This document shows positions 6,483-12,539 of a DNA stretch of 32,084 nt, one piece after another. Position numbers and translations under genes: made by a program. The notes beneath the pieces are model-generated. The model worked only from the letters and a program-made list of their open reading frames with translations. It had not been told where the DNA came from and made no database searches. The stretch spans positions 1 to 32,084 of the forward strand of contig JALNZZ010000007.1 of NCBI GenBank assembly GCA_023229065.1, in the 5' to 3' direction. Numbering within the stretch: the first letter of the stretch is position 1; every line of letters begins with the position of its first letter. The stretch is from Porticoccaceae bacterium (GTDB lineage Bacteria; Pseudomonadota; Gammaproteobacteria; Pseudomonadales; Porticoccaceae).

Positions 6483-7547
6483 ATGGCACTCGATCTTTCT
6501 GCCCTTGAAGAAAAACCCGTTCCATCTGGCGGTGCGGTAGCGCAGCCAGACGGTAAGGCCATGCGCGTAAAGCTGGCCGATATTGAGCCTGATCCAAACC
6601 AGCCGCGTACTGAAAAGAATGCCGAGGAAATCGCAGAGATCGGGCAGGACATCAAAAACCGTGGCGTGAAGCTCCCCATATCGGTGAAGCCGCACCCAAC
6701 GAAATCCGGCAAGTGGATCATTAACGATGGCGAACTGCGCTTTCTTGGTTCGCAGTGGGCGAAGGTTGAAGACATCCCGGTTGTCGTGGATGAAGACTTT
6801 GACGACTTCGATCAGGTCAACGTCAACGAAAAGCGCTTTAACTTACGTCCTATTGAGCTGGCCCAATTCGTACAGAAAAAACTGGATGAAGGATTCAAAA
6901 AGGGCGACATTGCCAAACGCCTGGGCAAGCCCGGTAATTTCATTACCGAAGTGCTTGCGCTTATTGATGCGCCCGCTTGCGTCAGTGCTGTATATCAGGA
7001 TGGCCGCTGCACGTCACCGAAGACGATTTATGAGCTTCGCGCCCTGGCTGAAAAATTCCCGGAGCAGGTGCAAGAGTGGTGCGAGTCAGGCGCAGACGTG
7101 ACCCGCCGTTCAGTGGCCGAGCTGGGCGATATTCTCAAGGGCAAGAAGGAAGCCCCTGCCCCCCTGCCCTCGCCCGAAGAAAACGAGAAAGACGAAACAT
7201 TGCATGATGCGGGCGGTTCACCGGGCGAAGCCGACGACCTTGGAAAATTTCGTCATGACGAAAAAACCGAGCATGGCGAAGACCTGGAACAAGAGCCGGG
7301 CACCGAGGACGGAGAGCGGGAAGACCTGGGCGAGTTATCCAGTGGGCCGCGTGAAAAAGCCCTGCCTGATCCTGATGCAATCAAAAAGCCGTTGCTGTTG
7401 GTTGAATATGACGGACGAAGTGCAGCGGTGTTACTCAACCGAAAACCATCATCGCCTGGGCTTCTTCGCATTCGATATGAAGACGGTGGCGGTGATGATG
7501 AAGTGGATGCCGGGCTTTGCAAAATCAACATGCTCGCGGAAGGGTGA
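6483..7547 (+). CDS. korB: KorB/ParB-like DNA-binding protein (354 aa)
   Basis: ParB-family N-domain (about residues 28-110) with IEPDPNQPRTE and NDGELRFLGSQWA, the latter in the position of the CTP-binding G(E/N)RR-type motif. An HTH/linker domain follows (about 120-200: DIAKRLGKPGNFITEVLAL). An acidic spacer runs 225-290, then a KorB C-terminal dimer domain at 295-354 (KKPLLLVEYDGRSAAVLLNRK). Its ATG follows the parA stop by one base. KorB serves as both repressor and centromere-binding protein in IncP. The IncP operator TTTAGCSGCTAAA was not found here. A perfect 16-bp palindrome TTTCGTCATGACGAAA lies within this gene at 7248-7263 and again at 8203-8218, a possible alternative site. Confidence 0.85.
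   Translation: MALDLSALEEKPVPSGGAVAQPDGKAMRVKLADIEPDPNQPRTEKNAEEIAEIGQDIKNRGVKLPISVKPHPTKSGKWIINDGELRFLGSQWAKVEDIPVVVDEDFDDFDQVNVNEKRFNLRPIELAQFVQKKLDEGFKKGDIAKRLGKPGNFITEVLALIDAPACVSAVYQDGRCTSPKTIYELRALAEKFPEQVQEWCESGADVTRRSVAELGDILKGKKEAPAPLPSPEENEKDETLHDAGGSPGEADDLGKFRHDEKTEHGEDLEQEPGTEDGEREDLGELSSGPREKALPDPDAIKKPLLLVEYDGRSAAVLLNRKPSSPGLLRIRYEDGGGDDEVDAGLCKINMLAEG
7248..7263. promoter_or_regulatory. 16-bp palindrome TTTCGTCATGACGAAA inside korB
   Basis: Perfect palindrome, part of a 22-bp sequence (7242-7263) repeated exactly at 8197-8218. Possible binding site for KorB or another plasmid protein; not identified. Confidence 0.55.
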
Positions 7548-7549
7548 CC

Positions 7550-8089
7550 ATGTTTAGCCGTAGCGGCAAAGCCGCCTTTTGCCCTTCCCGCCTATGGCGG
7601 GTGGGGCGGCGTGCAGAAGGACGGCCCAGCCATTCCCCGCTGGTTGTGATGGGCATGGCGGCTGTTGGCCTTGCGATTGCCTTCTTTGCTGGTGACCAGA
7701 AGGCGCAGGCGGTAGAGCCGAGCGAAGCCTGCACGCTTCACTTTTCAAATGGCGTTGTTCTTGAGTCGGTGCCCGTCGCAAGAACTAAGGCGCAGAAGGC
7801 GAAAGGGCTTTCAGGTACGGACAAGGTTGGGCGCGGGATGTTGTTTACCTGGGAGGATGCAGAGCCGCGTGTATTTTGGATGCGTGATACCCGTGTGCCG
7901 TTGTCAGTCGGATTCTTTGATGCAGAAGGGCTTTTGTTTGGAGTGGTGGACATGGAGCCGGAAACCGATGATTACCATTTTTCGATTAAACCAGCCGCCG
8001 ATGCTTTGGAGCTGGAAGCGGGCCAGTTCCAACAGTACGGGTTAATCAAAGGTGTTCGCCTACTGAACCGAACATGCGAGCCGATTTAA
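7550..8089 (+). CDS. DUF192 protein, exported or membrane-anchored (179 aa)
   Basis: Residues about 65-175 form a DUF192 domain: LHFSNGVVLESVPVARTKAQ, GRGMLFTWED, VFWMRDTRVPLSVGFFD and GVVDMEP. A hydrophobic segment (about 34-48, VMGMAAVGLAIAFFAG) suggests export or anchoring. DUF192 proteins are often periplasmic and of unknown function. The start at 7550 has AAGGG and lies 2 bases after the korB stop. The first 20 or so codons coincide with a hairpin module (7559-7614), giving an odd Arg-rich leader (SRLWRVGRRAEG). The original start may have been downstream before the module was acquired. A strong terminator follows. Confidence 0.7.
   Translation: MFSRSGKAAFCPSRLWRVGRRAEGRPSHSPLVVMGMAAVGLAIAFFAGDQKAQAVEPSEACTLHFSNGVVLESVPVARTKAQKAKGLSGTDKVGRGMLFTWEDAEPRVFWMRDTRVPLSVGFFDAEGLLFGVVDMEPETDDYHFSIKPAADALELEAGQFQQYGLIKGVRLLNRTCEPI
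7559..7614 (+). repeat. Hairpin module inside the DUF192 leader
   Basis: GCGGC-AAA-GCCGC, TTTTGCCC, then stem CCCGCC-TAT-GGCGGG and GTGGGGCGGCGTGC. The second stem differs from the other copies on both arms, keeping base pairing. No 40-bp element is attached. Confidence 0.7.
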
Positions 8090-8106
8090 TCAATCCCACT
8101 TCACGC

Positions 8107-8132
8107 AAAAGCCGCCGCATGGCGGCTTTTTT
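8107..8132 (+). terminator. Strong rho-independent terminator
   Basis: AAAAGCCGCC, loop GCAT, GGCGGCTTTTTT. It ends the ssb-korA-parA-korB-DUF192 unit. Confidence 0.85.
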
Positions 8133-8196
8133 GTGCCCAATCCATAAAGACATAAAAGCGCGTCAGGTACGAAACCAAATACAAGAACGAAAGAGC

Positions 8197-8260
8197 GGAA
8201 AATTTCGTCATGACGAAAGAAGTATGGGGGGGTGTGGACTAATGCAGGATAGGCTAACGC
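8197..8260 (-). other. oriT: Predicted origin of transfer (oriT) with nic site
   Basis: On the minus strand, 8252-8244 reads CTATCCTGC, and the preceding base makes CCTATCCTGC, the same core as the RP4 nic region. Nicking is expected between 8245 and 8244 (ATCCTG/C). The site lies directly before the mobC-like and relaxase genes, as in MOBP systems. A perfect 13-bp palindrome AGTGTATTACACT lies on the 5' side of nic (8267-8279). The 16-bp palindrome TTTCGTCATGACGAAA lies on the other side (8203-8218). The leading strand would run toward lower coordinates, so tra genes enter last. Confidence 0.7.
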
Positions 8261-8266
8261 CGGTAA

Positions 8267-8284
8267 AGTGTATTACACTATAAT
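8267..8284 (+). promoter_or_regulatory. mobC-relaxase promoter with operator palindrome
   Basis: AGTGTATTACACT (8267-8279) is a perfect palindrome with a 1-base centre, overlapping a perfect TATAAT at 8279-8284. No good -35 is visible. It lies 36 bases before the mobC start. Binding by the ribbon-helix-helix MobC product would repress the operon and mark oriT, as in related systems (inference). Confidence 0.55.
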
Positions 8285-8320
8285 CAATTGTCCCCCCCCA
8301 CAGATTGAATTGGAGAAGCT

Positions 8321-8911
8321 ATGGCACGGCCTGCCGAGATTGGAGCTACAAGAGGTAGCTATATCTACACCATGCGTTTGCCTGATGATTTACGCGATCA
8401 GTGGCTGTCCTATTGCCAGCGCAATGACAAGAAAGCCGCTGCAACCTTACGGGCGCTGATGCGCTACATGATTCAGGACGACATGCCGCCAGAGGTTCGC
8501 CGCTGGATTTCAGACCAGGTGGAGGGCCAGCCAGACGAAGGGCCAAAAGAGAGAATGGAGATTCGTTTGACGCCGACCGAGTACCAGGCAGTTACGACCA
8601 GGGCAGAAGCGGAAGGATGTTCACCTCAGCGCTGGGCGATAAATTGCATTAGGGCAAGCCTTACACATGAACCTCAGTTCACGATGGAGACGACGAAGGC
8701 GTTATGGGAATCGTCGTACCAGCTTCGGGCTATAGGTCGAAACCTGAACCAGATTGCAAAACGCTTGAACGAAGGTAAGCCGGGAACTGTAAAAACGGAG
8801 CAGCTTGAAAAGCTGGCCGAATTTATTTACCTGCATACAGACAAGGTTGCCGCAGTACAGGACGCGAGCCTTAGCCGTTGGGGTATCGAGTTGAAAGAGG
8901 GTGACGAATGA
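8321..8911 (+). CDS. mobC: MobC-like relaxosome accessory protein (196 aa)
   Basis: The C-terminal half carries the MobC pattern: RMEIRLTPTEYQAVTTRAE (ribbon-helix-helix type) and later LRAIGRNLNQIAKRLNEG (about residues 130-147). The N-terminal half has a second ribbon-helix-helix-like stretch (YIYTMRLPDDLRDQW, about 14-28), so it looks like a tandem of two RHH units. MobC proteins bind oriT next to nic, help open the duplex and repress their own promoter. GGAG lies before the start. The stop overlaps the next start, and the relaxase is third in the operon. Confidence 0.82.
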   Translation: MARPAEIGATRGSYIYTMRLPDDLRDQWLSYCQRNDKKAAATLRALMRYMIQDDMPPEVRRWISDQVEGQPDEGPKERMEIRLTPTEYQAVTTRAEAEGCSPQRWAINCIRASLTHEPQFTMETTKALWESSYQLRAIGRNLNQIAKRLNEGKPGTVKTEQLEKLAEFIYLHTDKVAAVQDASLSRWGIELKEGDE

Positions 8912-9168
8912 TGATCTTACTTTTTGAACAGAACGACCCGAGCTATAGCGAGATGCTTGTTTCCCTTGGTGGGCGGCCCGTATGGATGAACGGCTTGGAC
9001 GACCGAGCGGCGTGTGCATTGCTGAAAGACGGCTGGACAATGGAGAAGTTGCGGGCGGCGGTTGCTCAAGGCAGGGGGCTTACACAGATTCCCAATGTAT
9101 CCCCCAAGGTGGAGGCGCACATTATCGAATGGCTGGCCGGTGAGAATCAGGGTGATTGCTATGCGTGA
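8908..9168 (+). CDS. Small hypothetical protein of the mobilisation operon (86 aa)
   Basis: I do not recognise it. It is soluble, starts by 4-base overlap with mobC, and overlaps the relaxase start by 8 bases, so all three are translationally linked. The C-terminal segment GLTQIPNVSPKVEAHIIEWLAG (about residues 57-78, shown here as landmarks QIPNVSP and IIEWLAG) has the look of a helix-hairpin-helix. A relaxosome accessory role is inferred only from position. Confidence 0.6.
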   Translation: MMILLFEQNDPSYSEMLVSLGGRPVWMNGLDDRAACALLKDGWTMEKLRAAVAQGRGLTQIPNVSPKVEAHIIEWLAGENQGDCYA

Positions 9169-10231
9169 AATTGATGGGATTCTGCGGGACTGGGGCGAAG
9201 TCGCAAGCAAGAGCGCAGCGAAGCCGAGTAAGGGCCGAAACATAGCGGGAGGGAAATACAAAAAGCCAGCAAAGACCCCGCACATATCGGCAATGGCTGC
9301 ACGCGAAAAACTTGCCGCTACTGTACGGAAAGCGCCGGAAGTGATGGTAAAAATTTCCGGTGGTGGTAAAGACATGCGGGGAATCAAGGCACACTTTGAT
9401 TACATATCCCGAAACGGGGAGGTCGAGATAGAGGACGAGCAGGGGCGAATCCACCAGGGCAAAGAGGAAGTGCGGGACGTTCGGGATGACTGGAAGGGCG
9501 GCGGTATTCCATATGAAAGCGGAACAAAGCGAGAAGCATTCAACATTGTTTTATCTATGCCCCCAGGCACAGACAGGGCGGCGGTGAAGGATGCGGCGCG
9601 AGAGTTTGCCAGTGAGTTATTCAGTAATCACCAGTATGTTTTTGCCGCCCACGACGATGAAAAGCACCCGCACATTCATCTTGCGGTTAAAGCCGTTGAC
9701 CTGGACGGCGTGAGGATGAACCCGAGGAAAGCAGATTTACAGCAGTGGCGCGAGACATTCGCGGAGAAGCTGCGAGGGCAGGGCATTGAAGCGAACGCAA
9801 CACCCCGGCAGCTTCGGGGAGTTGTGAAGAAAGCTGAAAAGCAGTCTGTAAAGCACATCAACAGGCGGCACAGAGAAGGGAAGGGCGGCGAGCTGGCCCG
9901 AGTGACACAATCACAACAAAAGGCGGTAGAGCGCGAAGTGAAGGAAGGGCAGAAGCACATCAACCCTGCGCAAGACAATATCAGCGCGGGCCGGAAACAG
10001 GTTCAGCAGGGTTATGGTGCGGTGGCCCGAGCGCTTGCCGCAGGAACCGCCGAGGATAAGCAGCTTGCCCTTGAGGTCGTCCAGTTTGTTCAACAGATGC
10101 CGCCAGTAGAAACCCGACACGCTGAACAGGTTGAAGCCGTTAAGCGTGGAATGGCTAGAGAGCAGAGCAGGGCGGTTCAAAAAGACCAGGGCAGGGGAGG
10201 GGAGCGGAAAGACCAAGGCAGAAGCCGGTGA
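9161..10231 (+). CDS. MOBP-type relaxase, relaxase domain only (356 aa)
   Basis: A conjugative relaxase cleaves oriT and stays bound to the 5' end. The metal-binding histidine motif is HDDEKHPHIHLAVKAVD, near residues 165-181. A probable catalytic tyrosine lies in AHFDYISRNGE near residue 90. The C-terminal third is charged, helical and Gln/Lys/Arg-rich, with no recognised helicase or primase. Start 9161 has AGGG upstream; the longer frame from 9062 overlaps the preceding gene and has no signal. RP4-like TraI proteins carry a long C-terminal extension with an LPD7-type region; here such a region is a separate gene at 12536-14425. The gene ends 1 base before a 40-bp element. Confidence 0.85.
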   Translation: MREIDGILRDWGEVASKSAAKPSKGRNIAGGKYKKPAKTPHISAMAAREKLAATVRKAPEVMVKISGGGKDMRGIKAHFDYISRNGEVEIEDEQGRIHQGKEEVRDVRDDWKGGGIPYESGTKREAFNIVLSMPPGTDRAAVKDAAREFASELFSNHQYVFAAHDDEKHPHIHLAVKAVDLDGVRMNPRKADLQQWRETFAEKLRGQGIEANATPRQLRGVVKKAEKQSVKHINRRHREGKGGELARVTQSQQKAVEREVKEGQKHINPAQDNISAGRKQVQQGYGAVARALAAGTAEDKQLALEVVQFVQQMPPVETRHAEQVEAVKRGMAREQSRAVQKDQGRGGERKDQGRSR

Positions 10232-10232
10232 T

Positions 10233-10272
10233 GGTGACGGCTGGGAGCTGACCAGGACGGCCATTTGTCGCC
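10233..10272 (+). repeat. 40-bp GGYGAC element, copy after the relaxase
   Basis: Begins GGTGACGGCT, ends TTTGTCGCC. It matches the reverse complement of 31918-31957 at 39 of 40 positions. Confidence 0.75.
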
Positions 10273-10277
10273 AAAGA

Positions 10278-10303
10278 AAAAGCGCGGATCATGCCGCGCT
10301 TTT
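10278..10303. terminator. Bidirectional terminator between convergent genes
   Basis: AAAAGCGCGG, 6-base loop, CCGCGCTTTT, followed by CGTTTTC. It is flanked by A runs on one side and T runs on the other, so it can work for the relaxase operon (+) and for the unit ending at 10334 (-). Confidence 0.8.
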
Positions 10304-10333
10304 CGTTTTCGGTGGTGATGGGAGTAGGTCGGT

Positions 10334-10813
10334 TTATCTGTTCGCTTCAACTAGCCTTTCCCGGTGCAGTTGATTGATATGGCTAACTGCGTCGTTGCCG
10401 TTTTTCACATTGGCAATGAACAGTTCGCTTCCTTTTGTGAACCGATGGCCGACCCTGATTGTGTATGACTTGAAGGCCCAGCTTACAAAGCCGGTGAAAA
10501 ACACCGCGTCTTCAATGTCACGCCATTTAACGCCAATGATTCCTTTTTTCCAGGGTAGGAGGCCACGGAATAGCCATACGCCGTCATCATTGGTGAAAAG
10601 AATAATGGTTCTCAGGTACAGTACCTGATAGATGAAAAGCAAGAGCGATGCCAGAACGACTACAACGCTCAAGGCTTCATTTACCAGCCCCAGGGCAATA
10701 CCTAAGCCAGAGAGACCAAGAAAGACGATCACAGGGCGAATGTACGCAACCCACGATAGCCGAAATTGGTAGAAGGGTTTTCCACCTGCTGTTTCGTTTA
10801 TTGATGATTCCAT
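10334..10813 (-). CDS. Putative inner-membrane protein (159 aa)
   Basis: Two adjacent hydrophobic helices (about residues 25-45 and 47-66, IRPVIVFLGLSGLGIAL and VVVVLASLLLFIYQVLYL) are followed by a soluble beta-rich C-terminal part (WLFRGLLPWKKGIIGVKWRDIEDAVFF). This fits the general shape of bacterial PH-like membrane proteins, but I am not sure of the family. The start at 10813 was chosen over an upstream extension that overlaps the trbM-like gene. It is last in the OmpA-TrbM unit; a hairpin at 10833-10856 separates it from trbM. Role in transfer is inferred only from position. Confidence 0.55.
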   Translation of the reverse strand: MESSINETAGGKPFYQFRLSWVAYIRPVIVFLGLSGLGIALGLVNEALSVVVVLASLLLFIYQVLYLRTIILFTNDDGVWLFRGLLPWKKGIIGVKWRDIEDAVFFTGFVSWAFKSYTIRVGHRFTKGSELFIANVKNGNDAVSHINQLHRERLVEANR

Positions 10814-10832
10814 AGTAATCCGTCCTACAGAT

Positions 10833-10856
10833 GGAAACGGCAGTAAGGCCGTTTCC
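10833..10856 (-). other. Intergenic hairpin, trbM to membrane protein
   Basis: GGAAACGGC/GCCGTTTCC 9-bp stem with a 6-base loop and no good T run on the minus strand. It may modulate expression of the last gene or protect mRNA ends. Confidence 0.4.
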
Positions 10857-10875
10857 CTTCTGGCAGTTCGGGCGC

Positions 10876-11448
10876 TTAGTTGCCGCCCCAATAGTTATTG
10901 CGGCGGTTTCCTTCGCGTGCAATCCGTTCGTTGTACTCTTTCAGCGCCCTGTCATAGTTGGCAGGATCGACCCAAAAGCCGCCTTGCTCCGGTGTGCCAA
11001 CATAGCGAGCTGTCACGCCCTGGATGTCGGTGTACTGGTGGTTGCTGTAGGCATTGCAGTGGCTGGGCATGGTGTTACGAATGATGCTGTAACTGTCATC
11101 CCATCGCCAAACCATCAGAGACGAGTTCAAGGCCGCAGCATCACAACGGCCCGCGCCGTTAGTGATGGCGTTGACCAGGGATTTCATGTTTTCGTCCGCG
11201 CTGGCAGAAGGGCACATATTCAAAAAATTCCGACGCGCCTTGAGCGTGTCAGACATTTTCTTTTTGCGGATATCGAAATACCTTTTCAGGGATGGCGAGC
11301 ATTCGCTAGGGCGCGAACCCGACGACAGGCACAGTACGGCTTCGCAGGCCAGCCGCACGTCACCAGTGAAAAGGTCATCTGCCTGGGCCACAGAGGCCAT
11401 GCCAAGCAGGCCGAGGGCAAGCGTTGCTGATGCGGTTATTTTTTTCAT
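10876..11448 (-). CDS. trbM: TrbM/KikA-family periplasmic protein (190 aa)
   Basis: Signal peptide (MKKITASATLALGLLGMASVAQA, cleavage near residue 23) followed by the TrbM signature DDLFTGDVRLACEAVLCLSS and SECSPSLKRYF. There are several cysteines, suggesting disulphides in the periplasm. TrbM of RP4 lies in its mating-pair-formation region and is not strictly essential; KikA of pKM101 is a relative. It lies 9 bases downstream of the OmpA-like gene in one operon. Confidence 0.85.
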   Translation of the reverse strand: MKKITASATLALGLLGMASVAQADDLFTGDVRLACEAVLCLSSGSRPSECSPSLKRYFDIRKKKMSDTLKARRNFLNMCPSASADENMKSLVNAITNGAGRCDAAALNSSLMVWRWDDSYSIIRNTMPSHCNAYSNHQYTDIQGVTARYVGTPEQGGFWVDPANYDRALKEYNERIAREGNRRNNYWGGN

Positions 11449-11457
11449 GATGATTTC

Positions 11458-12000
11458 CTATCGGTTAAAGACTTCGATTTCCACCCGGCGATTAGTAGCC
11501 CGTCCCGCGTCAGTGCGGTTGTCGGCTATATAGTCCCCAGCGGATAAAAAGTTGAGAGAGACAGCCGTTGCGGGTACTCCCTTGGAAACAACATAATTCA
11601 TTGCTGCCTTTGCCCTTTTCATCGCAATCTGTTCATCGCCTTCACCTGGGCGAATGCCATCAGTTCGGCCACGGATTTCAACACGCCGCGCCTTTGCAAG
11701 CAGCGGTAAAAGGGCGGCTTCTTGAGCCGCCGAAGGCCGGAAGTTTGCAGAGTTGAACGGGAAGTGAACGGTAACGGTTTGGGAAACAGGTGGTGGCGGT
11801 GGTGGTGCTACCATTGGCCGCGTTTCCAGATCAGTGACCCGCTGTTTCATTTCAGCCAGTTCGGCCTTCATTGACAGCACAGAGGCTGTTTCAGTGTCAT
11901 TGATGCCCGACCGCTTAGAGCCGTCAACAGTTGGCGGCTTTGGTGGCGACGAGCAGGCGGCTAAAGAAACCGCCAGAGCTATGATTGCCAAATTACGCAT
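11458..12000 (-). CDS. OmpA-family outer-membrane lipoprotein (180 aa)
   Basis: Lipoprotein signal with lipobox SLAAC at residues 12-16. A short coiled coil follows (about 40-60, VLSMKAELAEMKQRVTDLE), then a Pro run (PPPPPP), then an OmpA-like peptidoglycan-binding domain at 75-178: VTVHFPFNSANF, VEIRGRTDGIRPGEGDEQIAMKRA as landmark pieces, and the final NRRVEIEVF. Start 12000 has AAGGGG upstream; the longer frame is rejected because it runs into the operator. It probably ties the outer membrane to peptidoglycan near the transfer channel. First gene of the OmpA-TrbM unit, with a 19-bp operator 32 bases upstream. Confidence 0.8.
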   Translation of the reverse strand: MRNLAIIALAVSLAACSSPPKPPTVDGSKRSGINDTETASVLSMKAELAEMKQRVTDLETRPMVAPPPPPPVSQTVTVHFPFNSANFRPSAAQEAALLPLLAKARRVEIRGRTDGIRPGEGDEQIAMKRAKAAMNYVVSKGVPATAVSLNFLSAGDYIADNRTDAGRATNRRVEIEVFNR

Positions 12001-12031
12001 TTTGTACCCCTTGTTTGGTGGTTTTGACGAA

Positions 12032-12050
12032 CCAAAATTATACATCTTGG
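12032..12050. promoter_or_regulatory. 19-bp operator, copy 2 (CCAAAATTATACATCTTGG)
   Basis: Located 32 bases before the OmpA-like lipoprotein start (minus strand). Same CCAA...TTGG frame and length as the five other copies. Confidence 0.6.
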
Positions 12051-12072
12051 TAGCAAAAGAGAATAGCCGAAA

Positions 12073-12090
12073 GCGCTGAAATTGTCTTGC
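12073..12090 (+). repeat. Stray iteron (plus orientation)
   Basis: GCGCTGAAATTGTCTTGC, a perfect combination of the two origin iteron types. Confidence 0.75.
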
Positions 12091-12109
12091 GCGTTGTGTT
12101 TAGCCTGTT

Positions 12110-12149
12110 GGTGACGGATCTGGTGTGCCTGGTGGCCGCGATTGTCACC
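12110..12149 (-). repeat. 40-bp GGYGAC element
   Basis: The reverse complement resembles 3059-3098: it shares the CACCAGGCACACCAG interior and the ATCCGTCACC end. Orientation is opposite. Confidence 0.75.
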
Positions 12150-12170
12150 ATAATTTCAGGCAAAAAAAAT

Positions 12171-12210
12171 GGCGACACCCTGGCCGCATCGAGGCGGTGA
12201 AGGTGTCACC
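12171..12210 (+). repeat. 40-bp GGYGAC element
   Basis: Starts GGCGACACC and ends GGTGTCACC. The interior shares GCATCGAGG-like bases with the copies at 17936 and 31756. It lies 21 bases from the preceding element. Confidence 0.7.
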
Positions 12211-12310
12211 ATTCATAGATCATGACTATCAGAACACGGGCGTCATTTGACATAATCTATATTATGCGTATTGCTCTAAGCTCCTGAAATCAAAAGAAAT
12301 ACGCCGTTTT

Positions 12311-12327
12311 CAAGACAGTTTCAGCGT
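12311..12327 (-). repeat. Stray iteron (minus orientation)
   Basis: The minus strand reads ACGCTGAAACTGTCTTG, 17 of 18 bases of the origin unit. It forms a divergent pair with 12073-12090. Confidence 0.7.
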
Positions 12328-12335
12328 GAATTTCC

Positions 12336-12539
12336 TTAACCGCTAAGGCGTCTAAGCTCATGAATAAGTCCAGACCAGGAAGCGCCTTCTATTGTGTCGG
12401 CATACTGCATTAAATGCTCACCCATTGCCGCCAAGCCGGTCATTGGGTCTTCGGATGCCTTCACATACATATCGGCCAGCGCTTGCGTGTGTTTCCTCAG
12501 TTCCCTGATGTCGCGGTTGTCATTATCAGAATGATTCAT
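12336..12539 (-). CDS. Small hypothetical protein (67 aa)
   Basis: I do not recognise it. It is acidic, helical and soluble (RELRKHTQALADMYVKASED, then a C-terminal LIHELRRL). Its ATG overlaps the stop of the LPD7 gene (ATGA), so it is translated by coupling and belongs to that operon. No signal peptide. Role unknown. Confidence 0.6.
   Translation of the reverse strand: MNHSDNDNRDIRELRKHTQALADMYVKASEDPMTGLAAMGEHLMQYADTIEGASWSGLIHELRRLSG

Larger units (their letters stand above)
12051..12335. other. Non-coding junction with iterons and repeats
   Basis: No gene is seen. Contents in order: iteron GCGCTGAAATTGTCTTGC at 12073-12090; 40-bp elements at 12110-12149 and 12171-12210; an A/T palindrome CATAAT-CTAT-ATTATG at 12251-12266 with TTGACA overlapping its left side; and an inverted iteron at 12311-12327. 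This is the border between the OmpA-TrbM unit and the LPD7 unit. Confidence 0.6.

Noticed and set aside
7248..8218. IncP KorB operator TTTAGCSGCTAAA
   Set aside because: Looked for through the window and not found; TTTAGC occurs only in unpaired positions such as 7552 and 12099.
8074..8283. 69-codon plus-strand frame across terminator and oriT
   Set aside because: It runs through a strong terminator, the 16-bp palindrome and the nic region, so it is not a credible gene.
12247..12275. Plus-strand promoter TTGACA at 12247
   Set aside because: No good -10 at the right distance and no plus-strand gene downstream; the sequence is better read as part of an A/T palindrome.
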